The position numbers and the translations under genes were made by a program. Below are positions 16,965-26,590 of a stretch of DNA of 64,000 nucleotides, piece by piece; the stretch's first letter is position 1; each line of letters starts with the position of its first letter. Source of the stretch: DASQHW01 sp963837155 (GTDB lineage Bacteria; Actinomycetota; Acidimicrobiia; IMCC26256; PALSA-610); contig CAWIMB010000002.1 of the NCBI GenBank assembly GCA_963837155.1, positions 1,612,001 to 1,676,000 of the forward strand, written 5' to 3'. Below the pieces are notes generated by a model. The model did no database searches. It worked only from the letters and a program-made list of their open reading frames with translations, and was not told where the DNA came from.

Positions 16965-18074
16965 CTACTCCAAATCCGCGCGGGAGTGGTCGCCGAGCAT
17001 GAGACGCGTCGCCTTCGGCCGTTCGCCGGAGCGCGTCACCTCGACCTCGCGGCCGAGCAGCGAGTCGTGAATGTGATGCACGCCGACGATGCGGCTCCGT
17101 TCGAGCACCACCGAATGTTCGATCTCGGCGTCGCGCAGCTCGCAGCCGGCACCGATCGACGTGTACGGCCCGACGTAGGTATCGACGAGCACCGTGCCCG
17201 CGCCGATGATCGCGGGACCTCGCACCACGGAGTTCTCCAGGCGGGCGCCCGCCTCGATGACCACGCGCCCTTCGACGCGCGATTGCTCGTCGACGACGCC
17301 GTCGATGCGCGCCGTGATCGTGTCGAGCACCAACCGGTTGCAGTGCAGCAGCGGGTCCTTCTTGCCCGTGTCGATCCACCAGCCCTGCAAAATCTCGTGT
17401 GCGACGAGATAGCCCTGGTCGATCAGCCATTGGATCGCGTCAGTGATCTCGAGCTCACCGCGCGCTGACGGAGCGATCGCCCGCACCGCGTCATGCACGG
17501 TCGTGTCGAACAGGTAGATGCCCGCGAGCGCGAGGTCCGACGGCGGTTCGGTCGGCTTCTCGACGAGACGCACGACGCGGCCCTGCCCATCGAGCGCGGC
17601 CACACCGAACCGGGTGGGATCGTCGACGTGCGCGAGCAGGATCTGCGCGACGGGTGGCCGCGCGCCCGGCTCATGGAGCTCGAGCGGGCGCGTGCGCTTC
17701 TCCTCGAAGCGATCGACGATCGTCTTCAGGTCCTGCTGCAGCATGTTGTCGCCGAGATACACGACGAAATCGTCATCACCGAGAAACTCGCGCGCGATCA
17801 ACACGCAATGCGCCAGACCGAGCGGCGCTTCCTGTTGGATGTACTCGACCTCGACGCCCAGTCGCGATCCGTCGCCGAGTGCGGCCTCGATCTCGACGCC
17901 GGTGTCGTCCATGCTGACGATGACACCGATCTGCTTGATGCCCGCCGCCGCCATCTGCTCGACGACGTAGAAGAGGATCGGCTTGTTCGCGATCGGCACG
18001 AGCTGCTTGGCGCTCGTGTGCGTGATCGGGCGCAGCCGCGTACCGGCACCGCCGGCGAGGATCAGCCCTTTCAT
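16965..18074 (-). CDS. rmlA: Glucose-1-phosphate thymidylyltransferase, long form with beta-helix tail
   Basis: A 369-residue nucleotidyltransferase that starts dTDP-rhamnose synthesis. The catalytic start MKGLILAGGAGTRLRPIT has the GGxGTRLxP loop, followed by KPILFYVVEQMAAAGI, VYLGDNMLQ (metal Asp) and VRLVEKPTEPPSDLA. The C-terminal 110 residues form left-handed beta-helix hexads (VVIEAGARLENSVVRGPAII, TYVGPYTSIGAGCEL), as in the long actinobacterial and archaeal forms rather than E. coli RfbA. First gene of the rml operon. TAGCAT is 8 nt upstream with no Shine-Dalgarno. Confidence 0.9.
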   Translation of the reverse strand: MKGLILAGGAGTRLRPITHTSAKQLVPIANKPILFYVVEQMAAAGIKQIGVIVSMDDTGVEIEAALGDGSRLGVEVEYIQQEAPLGLAHCVLIAREFLGDDDFVVYLGDNMLQQDLKTIVDRFEEKRTRPLELHEPGARPPVAQILLAHVDDPTRFGVAALDGQGRVVRLVEKPTEPPSDLALAGIYLFDTTVHDAVRAIAPSARGELEITDAIQWLIDQGYLVAHEILQGWWIDTGKKDPLLHCNRLVLDTITARIDGVVDEQSRVEGRVVIEAGARLENSVVRGPAIIGAGTVLVDTYVGPYTSIGAGCELRDAEIEHSVVLERSRIVGVHHIHDSLLGREVEVTRSGERPKATRLMLGDHSRADLE

Positions 18075-18082
18075 CGGCGGCC

Positions 18083-18121
18083 ATGCTAGCTTGCCGCCCT
18101 CGCAGCGCCGTGTTCTAGGGT
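18083..18121. promoter_or_regulatory. Divergent promoter region between rmlA and the HIT-like gene
   Basis: The 53-nt spacer holds TAGCAT on the minus strand (18083-18088), 8 nt before the rmlA ATG. On the plus strand TAGGGT (18116-18121) lies 6 nt before the HIT-like GTG. Both fit -10 elements that place the transcription start at or next to the start codon. Confidence 0.45.
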
Positions 18122-18127
18122 CGTGTC

Positions 18128-18460
18128 GTGGCTGACGAGCTGACGCGCGCGGACGGATGTGATCTTTGTGAGGCGGCGCGCATTACGCCGTGGTTTCACG
18201 AGGACGACGTCTGTTGGATCGCCGAGTGCGAGATCTGCGCGGTACCGATGGTCGTCTGGCGAGGACACGGCGTCGAGCCTCCCGAAGCGCACCTCGAACA
18301 CATGCACGAGCGGCTTGCATCGGTCGTAGCCGAACACTTCGAGTTCGAGCATTACGTCGACGACAACATGCGCAACATTCCCGACCACTACCACGCGCAC
18401 GCCCGTCCCAAGGGTGGTTTCTTCGGCCACGGGCTGAAACGGAAATCGCCGGGCGCGTGA
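18128..18460 (+). CDS. Small HIT-like protein
   Basis: A 110-residue protein with CDLCEAARITPW near the N-terminus (CxxC, as in zinc-binding HIT proteins) and CEICAVPMVVWRGHG. Near the C-terminus HYHAHARPK follows the HxHxHx spacing of the histidine triad. HIT proteins are nucleotide hydrolases or transferases, but this one is short and the triad lies near the end, so catalytic activity is uncertain. The GTG start is 6 nt downstream of TAGGGT. The last codons overlap the next gene by GTGA, so it is translationally coupled to a PIG-L deacetylase. A zinc-binding protein without HIT activity is the main alternative. Confidence 0.55.
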   Translation: MADELTRADGCDLCEAARITPWFHEDDVCWIAECEICAVPMVVWRGHGVEPPEAHLEHMHERLASVVAEHFEFEHYVDDNMRNIPDHYHAHARPKGGFFGHGLKRKSPGA

Positions 18461-19239
18461 CGTCAATCCGCGACGACAGCTTCCCGATGCGCGAGTGGGG
18501 GCTGCCGCGCGACGGTGAGCTCGACCGTGTGGTGATCGTGTCTCCCCATCTCGACGATGCTGTCCTCGGCTGTGCGCGTCTGATGGCGCTGCACCCGGGT
18601 TGCACGGTCGTCACCGTGTTCGCGGGCAACCCGTCGCGCTATCCCGATCCCATGCGTCTGTGGGACGTGCAAAGTGGTTTCCAACCAGGCGATGACGTGA
18701 TGGCAGCGCGCCGCAAGGAGGATCATGCGGCACTCGCTGTGCTCGCCGCCGCGCCGGTGCACCTCGACTTCGTCGAGTACACGTACAACCCCGGTGACGT
18801 GCCGGTCGCGCCCGACGTCATCGCGCCTGTGCTCGCATCGACGTTGCGCGACCGCGCGCCGACACTCGTCGTCGCGCCGTTCGGGCTCGCGAACCCCGAC
18901 CATGACGCGACGCACCGCGCGTGCATGTTGGTGCGCGACGCCAGCGAGTTGGGCGAGGTGTCGTGGTGGTGCTACGAGGACACCGGCTACAAGCACATCC
19001 CCGGCATGCTCGCGTGGCGCGTCTCGAAGCTGTTCCGGCGCAACCTGTGGCCGACGCCCGTGTGCCCGCCCGTCGACCCGGCGAATGATCGCAAGCTGGC
19101 GGCGGTCGGCTGCTGCCCGAGCCAACCGCTCGCGCTCGAGGACGACTGGCAGATCGGTGCCAAGCTCACGTCACCCGCGCCCGAGCAGTATTGGCGTCTC
19201 GAGCCTCCACCTCCCGGCTGGGAAGGGATTTCCGCTTAG
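18457..19239 (+). CDS. PIG-L family deacetylase
   Basis: A 260-residue zinc-dependent deacetylase of the LmbE/PIG-L family. The metal-binding SPHLDDAVLGCA (His31, Asp33, Asp34) and the third ligand region NPDHDATH are present. The family includes MshB (mycothiol) and Bca, which remove N-acetyl groups from GlcNAc conjugates. The C-terminal region, with CCPSQPLALEDDWQIGAKL, differs from MshB, so the substrate is open. The start overlaps the stop of the HIT-like gene. Its stop overlaps that of the convergent DUF1501 gene by three bases. A role in modifying a glycan or glycolipid would fit the rhamnose operon nearby, but this is inference. Confidence 0.82.
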   Translation: MTSIRDDSFPMREWGLPRDGELDRVVIVSPHLDDAVLGCARLMALHPGCTVVTVFAGNPSRYPDPMRLWDVQSGFQPGDDVMAARRKEDHAALAVLAAAPVHLDFVEYTYNPGDVPVAPDVIAPVLASTLRDRAPTLVVAPFGLANPDHDATHRACMLVRDASELGEVSWWCYEDTGYKHIPGMLAWRVSKLFRRNLWPTPVCPPVDPANDRKLAAVGCCPSQPLALEDDWQIGAKLTSPAPEQYWRLEPPPPGWEGISA

Positions 19240-21237
19240 GCGCGGACGAGGATGGCCGTGGGCGCGTTGACGCGACCGAGCACCGGCGCGTCGCCGAACG
19301 CGGCCACCTTGCCGTCGCGCGCGCACATCCAGTAGCCGTTGCCCGTCGTCGTGCGTGCAAACCCGCACACCGGCGCGGTCGTGTGGATCTTCGACCCGTG
19401 GTAGTGCGCATCGCCGTACGAGAAGATGCCGCCGTCGCTCGCGCACAGCCAGTAGCCCTTGCCCGACACGGTGGCCGCCATCGCCACGACCGGCTTGCTC
19501 AGGTGCTTCCCGCCGGCCGAGCCCCGGAAGTGCGCGTCGCCGAAACAGAAGATGCCACCGTCGCTCGCGACCAGCCAGTAGCCGCGACCCGACGGCGTCG
19601 AAGCCATGCCGACGATCGGTCGGTCCAGGTGCTTGCCGCCCATCGACCCGTGGTACTTGGCATCACCGAACCCGAAGATGCCGCCGTCGCTCGCGCACAT
19701 CCAGTAGCCCTTGCCCGACGGTGTCGCCGCCATCGCGACGATGGGCTTGTTCAAGTGCTTGCCGCCCATCGACCCGTGGTACTTGGCATCACCGAACCCG
19801 AAGACTCCCCCGTCGGTCCCGCAGAGCCACAGCCCGTGATGGGTCGGCGTCGATGCGCCCGCGATGATCGGCTTGGCGACGTGCGACAACGATCCGAACT
19901 TCGTCGCGATTCCGAAGCCGTGCACTCCGCCCCCCGGTCCCGCGATCCAGTATCCGGCGTGAGGCGTGTTCGGTGTTCCAGCCGGGGGCGCGCTCGGCGG
20001 CGACGAGAACAGTGACACCGGCGAGTAGGTATGGCCGAGCACCTCGCGATCGTCGGCGCGCAGCCACGTGTCGAGCACCGATGCGTACACGCTCCGGAAG
20101 TCGATCGACGGCTTGAGGTCGCCGTCACCGTCGAGATCGGTGAGGCTCGGCTGGGCGCCGTGGAGACCACCGCGCACGTGATCGCCGATCACGAACAGCG
20201 GCGCCGCCGCGCCGTGGTCGGTGCCGCCGTCGCCGTTCTCGTCGGGCCGGCGCCCGAACTCGGAAAACGTCATCAACGCGACCTGCCCGCGCCAGCGCGG
20301 CGCCAGCGTCGCGAAGAACGAGTCGATCGCGTTGTCGAGGCGCGAGAGCAGGGTCGCGTGGAACCCGGCTTGGTCGGAATGCGTATCGAAGCCGCCGATC
20401 GAGGTGTCGATCACGCGGATGCCGAGGTTGGCGTTGATCAGGTGAGCCGCGAGGACGAGCTGCTGCGAGAGATTCGTCGACTGACTCGGGAACGAGTACG
20501 CGGGACGGATGCGTTGCGTCAGCTGCATCAACTCCATCGCGGTTGTGTTGTATTCGTCGCCGAGCGGACCGAGGCCCGACACACCACTCCCGAACGTGGC
20601 GACCGCGTCGTACATGCGGGCGACGGACGGGTCACTCCGGTCGATGCCCCACGCATCACCGATCGAAAGCGGCAACGACGACGGGTGCGCGACCGCGCCG
20701 TTGAGGTGCGGGTTCACGTTCCCGTGCAAGGCCACGCCGTACAGCGACTCGTGGGTCGTGTTCGGGAGCCCGTCGAGGAAACGGCCGGCCCACCCCGTCG
20801 TCGGTGTGCCCGTGCCGCCCCAGCCGTGCATCCAGATGTCGGTCGACGTGAAGTGGCTGAGGTCGGGGGGCTGATACCCGACGCCGCGGACGATCGCGAC
20901 TTTCCCTTGGTCGTAGCGCGCCTTGGTCTTCACGAGCGACGGGTGGAGTGCGACGCCATTGCCGATCGAGAGACCGTTGGTGATCTTCAGCGTCGGCCGC
21001 AACGAGTTGTACGCCGCGTTGCCGGCCGGTACGACGGTGTTCAAGCCGTCGTTGCCGCCACCGAGTTGGATCGTGACGAGGATTCCCTGATTGTTCGCGA
21101 CTGGAGGCGCCGCCAACGCCTCGAGGCGAGAGAGGTATGGCGTGATCGCGACCGCGCCGGCGCCCATCGCGCTCGAACTGCAAGAAGCGCCGCCGCGAGA
21201 GGCGGTCCTGGAAGAGGGGCGGGGCGGCGTCGGTCAC
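19236..21237 (-). CDS. DUF1501 protein with Tat signal and C-terminal GYW/FGDA repeats, one frameshift
   Basis: About 665 residues. GTG 21237 starts a Tat-type signal (QDRLSRRRFLQ). An extra T near 21180 breaks the frame before SSAMGAGAVAITPYLSR. The DUF1501 domain, distantly related to sulfatases and alkaline phosphatases, shows IQLGGGNDGLNTVVPAGN, GVGYQPPDLSHFTSTDIW, GGFDTHSDQAGFHATLLSRL and TFSEFGRRPDENG. After residue 400 come about five repeats of roughly 46 residues with the pattern GYWxxASDGGIFxFGDAxxxGS followed by KPIVAMAATPSG. These are common in Acidimicrobiia and probably form a beta-propeller or similar sheet. Exported by Tat and paired with DUF1800 12 nt upstream. Function of the pair is unknown. 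Confidence 0.85.
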
Positions 21238-21249
21238 GTGGGTTCTCTC

Positions 21250-22557
<1,308 letters not shown>

Positions 22558-22656
22558 TCGTTCCCCCCGAATGGCCGTGTCTCGCAGCACGCCCGAGGGG
22601 GTGATCGACGCGAAGGCAGGGTGATCTTGAGTGCGCGCGCGTACCGGACTGCTACA

Positions 22657-23511
22657 TCAGGGAAGCCCGGCGCCGGGAACGTCGACGGTGACGGCCTCGA
22701 TGCGGCCTTGGTGCGCGGCTCGGGTCTCTTCGGGGACGTGGCTCGGCGCCGTACACAGATACAACGTGCGCCGGTCGGGCCCGCCGAGCATGCACGCATA
22801 CGCGCCGGGGTGCGTCCCCTTGACCTCGTCGACCACGTCGCCGCCCTCGACGACGCGCAGGCACCGGCCAGTACCGGGACACGCGGTCCAGACCGCGCCC
22901 TCGGCGTCGAGGCACATGCCGTCGACGGTCGCGCCGTGGAGCTGCGCCCAGACGCGCTGATTGGAGAGGCTGCCGTCGGCCGCGATGTCGAACGCGCTGA
23001 TGCGGCGGCCCATGCTCTCGCCGACGAGCAGCGTCCGACCATCGGGCGTGATCGCCGATCCGTTCGGGAACGCAACCCGCTCGGCGACGACGCGTGCAGT
23101 GCCATCGGGTTCGACGGCGATCAAACAGGTGTCGCACGGCTGTTCACCGGTGTAGATGTCGAACCCGAAGTTCCCGACGTACGCGTGGCCGTGGGCGTCG
23201 ACGACCATGTCGTTGCACTGGCCGGACGCCAGGGCAGCCAGGTCGGCGTGCAGCGACAGATTCCCGTCGCCTTCGAGGCGCAAGACGCGCCGGTCGATCA
23301 TCGAGACGACGAGCATGCGACCGTCGGTGAGCCACCCCAACCCCGATGGTTGCTGGGGCACCTCGACGATCGTCTCCGATTTGCCGTCGGTGTCCATCGC
23401 CACGACGCGGCGGTCGTGCTGGTCGGAGAACCAGAGCCGGTCCTCGTGCCAGCGCGGGCCTTCGGGAAAGGCAAAGCCGTCGGCGACGATCGTCGTGGTG
23501 CGCACGCTCAT
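22657..23511 (-). CDS. SMP-30/gluconolactonase-like protein
   Basis: A 284-residue six-bladed beta-propeller of the SMP-30/luciferin-regenerating family. It begins DGFAFPEGPRWHEDRLWFSD (metal-binding Glu in FPEGPRW), with QCNDMVVDAHGHAYVGNFGF (Asn and Asp ligands), AFPNGSAITPDGRTLLVGES and GATVDGMCLDAEGAVWTACP (metal Asp). Such enzymes hydrolyse sugar or other lactones in a metal-dependent way. The ATG overlaps the stop of the upstream MFS gene (ATGA), so transporter and lactonase are probably made together, consistent with uptake and use of a sugar acid or lactone. The substrate is unknown. Confidence 0.85.
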   Translation of the reverse strand: MSVRTTTIVADGFAFPEGPRWHEDRLWFSDQHDRRVVAMDTDGKSETIVEVPQQPSGLGWLTDGRMLVVSMIDRRVLRLEGDGNLSLHADLAALASGQCNDMVVDAHGHAYVGNFGFDIYTGEQPCDTCLIAVEPDGTARVVAERVAFPNGSAITPDGRTLLVGESMGRRISAFDIAADGSLSNQRVWAQLHGATVDGMCLDAEGAVWTACPGTGRCLRVVEGGDVVDEVKGTHPGAYACMLGGPDRRTLYLCTAPSHVPEETRAAHQGRIEAVTVDVPGAGLP

Positions 23512-25101
23512 GGGCCCGGACCGTACTCGTCGTATCGCGTCGGGCTCACGTCGTCGAGGTTCCTCGCAGCCGACTCCGGCAGGCGCGGCACGACCGCGAT
23601 TGCCGCGAGGAGCCCTCCGGCTCCGGTCACCGCGATGGCGCGACCGAGGCCATCCAGCGGGCCGACGAGACCCGCAACGATGCCGAAGCCCATGACCGAG
23701 CCGATGACGCCGACGATCGTGAGCAACGCGTTCGCCGTGCCGCGCACCTCGGTTGGAAAGAGCTCGGCGTCGAGGGTGCCGAGCGCGATGCCACCGGCGC
23801 CGGCCGTGAGCACCGAGATCGCAGACATGACCCAGATGACCGGGCCGCCCATCACGAAGAAGATGATCTGCGTCGCGGTAGCGATCGCGAGCGCGATTGC
23901 CGCGACCGGTCGCCGGCCCCGTGCTTCAGCGAGGCGACCGCCCAACAGCAGGCCGATGAGCCCAGGCACGGCCGTGGTCACGGTGCGGAACAACGCGACC
24001 CCACTGTTCGAGAAGCCGTGGTCGTCGAGCAGGTACTGATTCATCAGCTGTGACGACGGGGCATTGAACATGCTCGTGAGAAACGCGGCCGCGCCGAGCA
24101 GCACGAAGCGGTGCCGGTGCCGCGTCATCACGTCGCGCAGGCGCCCGCGCACGACCTCGGCGTGGGTTGTGAGCGTTGTGTAGCGCGTCGTCTCGGCGAG
24201 GTGGCGAGCGATGCTCGGACCGAGCAACACCGAGCACGCGCCAAGCGCGAACGGGAGGCGCCAGCCCCACTCGCCGAGATCGGCCAGGGGCAGCACGACA
24301 ACCGCGAGCGAGAACCCGAAGCCGCCGGCCAACGCAAGCATCGACGCCGAGTAGGCGCGGGCTCGCTCGGGTGACTCCTCGATGACGGCGATGCCCGCGA
24401 CCGTCACCGTCGTGATCAGCAACCCGCGTTGCAGCACCTGCGCGCTCGTGAACACCAGGAGGTTCGGCGCGACCGCGGAGATCGCGCACGCGACCGACGA
24501 TCCGACGACGCCGATGAGGATCGAGCGGCGGCGGCCCCGCCGGTCGGCGAGAACGGTGATCGGCAACGCAAGCAACGCGCCGATGCGGGTGAGCGCGAGC
24601 AGCAGACTGATCCGCGAGTCAGAGGCATGAAAGGAATCGCTGATGGGTCCCGAGAGCTGCCCGAACAGCGCGCTCGGCGAAGCCGACGACCGCAGCGGCA
24701 GCAGATGCGGTCGCGAGAAGCGTGGCCTGTTCAGGCAAGAACGCAACCGGTGGGAGCCCGATGACCCCCTTGGGCGGTTCGGGGTCGGGTGTGTCCTCGA
24801 GTGCTGCCTCGAGCATCGCAAGGACATGCGCGACCTCCCGGTTCTGCGCAATGCGAATGAGCGGCCTGAAAAAGAACCCGAAGAAAGGGACGTCGACGCC
24901 GCCCCCGGGCGTCACGGTGACGTGACAACCGTCGCCGACGGGTAGGAGAGCAATGGTGACCCCGATTGCGGGTTGCTGAGAAGGCGGCGCGTCGACTACG
25001 ACGGTGCCGTTGGGTTGAGGATTTCCGCCAAGCCGTTCAATCGCCGCGGCACGCACCACATCGGGGGACGCGGCGAGATGATGCGGGGAGGCCTTCGGCA
25101 C
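23508..25101 (-). CDS. MFS transporter with N-terminal soluble extension, one frameshift
   Basis: About 530 residues once an extra base near 24680 is removed (VVGFA joins SALFGQL). The membrane part has the MFS loop motif VLADRRGRRRSILIGVVGSS after helix 2, LAEARGRRPVAAIALAI between helices 8 and 9, and about 12 hydrophobic stretches ending before PESAARNL. The first roughly 110 residues (PKASPHHLAASPDVVRAAAI...VDVPFFGFFFRPLIRIAQN) form a hydrophilic or peripheral domain not usual for MFS carriers. It is not recognised; a START/SRPBCC-like fold is one guess. GTG 25101 has TAGCAT 6 nt upstream and no Shine-Dalgarno. Coupled to the SMP-30 gene. Confidence 0.78.
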
Positions 25102-25107
25102 GCGGGC

Positions 25108-25113
25108 ATGCTA
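25108..25113 (-). promoter_or_regulatory. Probable -10 hexamer of the MFS gene
   Basis: TAGCAT on the minus strand ends 6 nt before the GTG, placing the transcription start at the start codon. The same spacer serves the divergent peroxiredoxin gene, which has its own Shine-Dalgarno. Confidence 0.45.
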
Positions 25114-25147
25114 TGGGCGGTCTGCGTGGTTGCCCCGGAGAGGGATG

Positions 25148-25618
25148 ATGACCACCAAGTTGGCTGTCGGCGACAAAGCGCCGGCGTTCGCGCTGAAGGA
25201 TCAACACGGCAAGACCGTGCGGCTTTCGGGGTTCAAAGGTCAACCGGTCGTCGTCTACTTCTATCCGAAGGCTGACACGCCGGGATGCACGCAGCAGTCG
25301 TGCAACCTGCGCGATGCCTTCCCACAGTTGAAGAAGCTCAAGGCGGCGGTCGTCGGCATCAGCCCCGATCCCGTCGAGAAGCAGAAGAAATTCGACGACA
25401 AGTACGGCCTCGGCTTTCCACTCCTCGCTGATACCGATCATGCAACGGCTGACGCGTGGGGTGTCTGGGGTGAGAAGTCCCTCTACGGCCGCAAGTTCAT
25501 GGGCATCGTCCGCTCGGCATTCGTCGTCGACGAGAAGGGCAAGCTTTCGGGCGTCTTCTACAAAGTGAGCCCCAAGGACACCGTGCCCAAGGTGGAAGGA
25601 GTACTGAAATCTCGGTGA
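25148..25618 (+). CDS. bcp: Peroxiredoxin, BCP/PrxQ type
   Basis: A 156-residue cytoplasmic thiol peroxidase reducing hydrogen peroxide and organic peroxides. The peroxidatic Cys47 is in PKADTPGCT, and the resolving Cys52 follows five residues later (TQQSC), the classical PrxQ spacing. VVGISPDPVEKQKKFDDKYG and FPLLADTDHATADAWGVWGE complete the family pattern. GGAG at 25137-25140 favours the second ATG (25148) over the first (25145). It probably depends on thioredoxin for turnover. The stop overlaps the next gene by GTGA. Confidence 0.92.
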   Translation: MTTKLAVGDKAPAFALKDQHGKTVRLSGFKGQPVVVYFYPKADTPGCTQQSCNLRDAFPQLKKLKAAVVGISPDPVEKQKKFDDKYGLGFPLLADTDHATADAWGVWGEKSLYGRKFMGIVRSAFVVDEKGKLSGVFYKVSPKDTVPKVEGVLKSR

Positions 25619-26085
25619 TCATCGCGGTTCCCGTTGCCACTGTGTTGCTCGCCATCATCGCGATTGCAGGCACATTCCTCTGGTGGCGCGCCGGGCGCGC
25701 CTCCCAGGTGACCGCGCTCGCACTCGATTGCGGCCACTTTCTCGGAGACGTGATCGAGTCGGGCGGCGTCGAACACGCCCGTTACGTGTCGGCGCACCGC
25801 CGTCACGTCGAAAACGAGCTCGACCGGCTGTCGCGGCGCCTGCGCGACCGGAAGCTTCGCAAGCTGGTCAAGTCCGCGCTCGTGGAGTATCGCAAGGCGT
25901 ACGCGTACTCGCAGCCTCTGCCCGCGGGCACGCTCGGCCTCACCGTCGGAGGCCCGTTGACGCGCCGCGACCAAACTGAGCGGGCTCGCGTGGGCCAGCA
26001 CGAGGCCGCGTGCAAGGCGTTCGACGCGTTCGATGCCGTGCTCGCAAGGGTGCGTGAGCTCGACCGCTGGACGTACAACGGGTAG
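25615..26085 (+). CDS. Membrane-anchored protein of unknown function
   Basis: A 156-residue protein, not recognised. Residues 2-23 (IIAVPVATVLLAIIAIAGTF) form one transmembrane helix at the very N-terminus. The remaining 130 residues are basic and mostly helical (RRHVENELDRLSRRLRDRKL, ALVEYRKAYAYSQ), so the bulk is probably cytoplasmic and may form a helical bundle. The GTG overlaps the peroxiredoxin stop, so it is co-translated with it. No catalytic motif is evident. Confidence 0.6.
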   Translation: MIIAVPVATVLLAIIAIAGTFLWWRAGRASQVTALALDCGHFLGDVIESGGVEHARYVSAHRRHVENELDRLSRRLRDRKLRKLVKSALVEYRKAYAYSQPLPAGTLGLTVGGPLTRRDQTERARVGQHEAACKAFDAFDAVLARVRELDRWTYNG

Positions 26086-26143
26086 CCGGCGCTCGGCTCC
26101 CGCTGGAAGGAAACCGTCTCGACGCCCCGGCGCACGCGCAAAG

Positions 26144-26166
26144 CCTGCGTGGGAGCCACACGCAGG
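26144..26166 (+). terminator. Hairpin after the peroxiredoxin pair
   Basis: CCTGCGTG and CACGCAGG, 8 bp, pair perfectly around a 7-nt loop, 58 nt after the upstream stop. A weak T-containing stretch follows. Nothing else is recognised in the 257-nt gap before the kdp genes, where the kdp promoter must lie. Confidence 0.5.
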
Positions 26167-26342
26167 GGTTGTGATCATCCGAGGCCGTGGCTCGTGTCGA
26201 CCCCGTGGTCGGGTTCGTTTGTCCCAAGAGAACGCCCGCTGACCGCGGGGTCGTTCGCGTCCCGCGCTAACGCCGCGTAAAGAACCGACCCCCGGTCGCA
26301 AGGAAGGCATCAAGGACGGGCCGGTTGGATGTGGCGGGGCTC

Positions 26343-26501
26343 ATGATGGGCGGCATGGTTGATTTGATCTTCCTCGGCATCATCGTCGGGTTCTTCGCCG
26401 TCGCGTTCATGTTCGTGAAGGCCTGCGAACGCATCATCGGGCCCGACGTCGAGTCGACACGCGTCGACACGACCACCGACGACCAACGGGCCGCGGCATG
26501 A
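26343..26501 (+). CDS. Small single-span membrane protein upstream of kdpF
   Basis: A 52-residue protein that opens MMGGMVDLIFLGIIVGFFAV: one hydrophobic helix followed by CERIIGPDVESTRVDTTTDD, an acidic cytoplasmic tail. ATG 26343, 26346 or 26355 could each be the start. It overlaps kdpF by ATGA, so it is translationally coupled to the potassium pump. Similar short proteins precede kdpF in other actinobacteria; the role is unknown, but a small regulatory or assembly subunit of KdpFABC is plausible. Confidence 0.65.
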   Translation: MMGGMVDLIFLGIIVGFFAVAFMFVKACERIIGPDVESTRVDTTTDDQRAAA

Positions 26502-26590
26502 GCGGGACGGAGGCCGTGATCGGCGTCATCTTGAGTGTGCTCGCCGCCGCGTATCTCGTCTACGCGCTCCTCTTCCCGGAGAAGCTGTGA
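26498..26590 (+). CDS. kdpF: KdpF, small subunit of the potassium-transporting ATPase
   Basis: Thirty residues, a single hydrophobic helix (VIGVILSVLAAAYLVYALLF) ending PEKL, matching the KdpF family. It stabilises the KdpABC complex in the membrane. It overlaps the upstream small protein by ATGA and kdpA by GTGA. Confidence 0.88.
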   Translation: MSGTEAVIGVILSVLAAAYLVYALLFPEKL

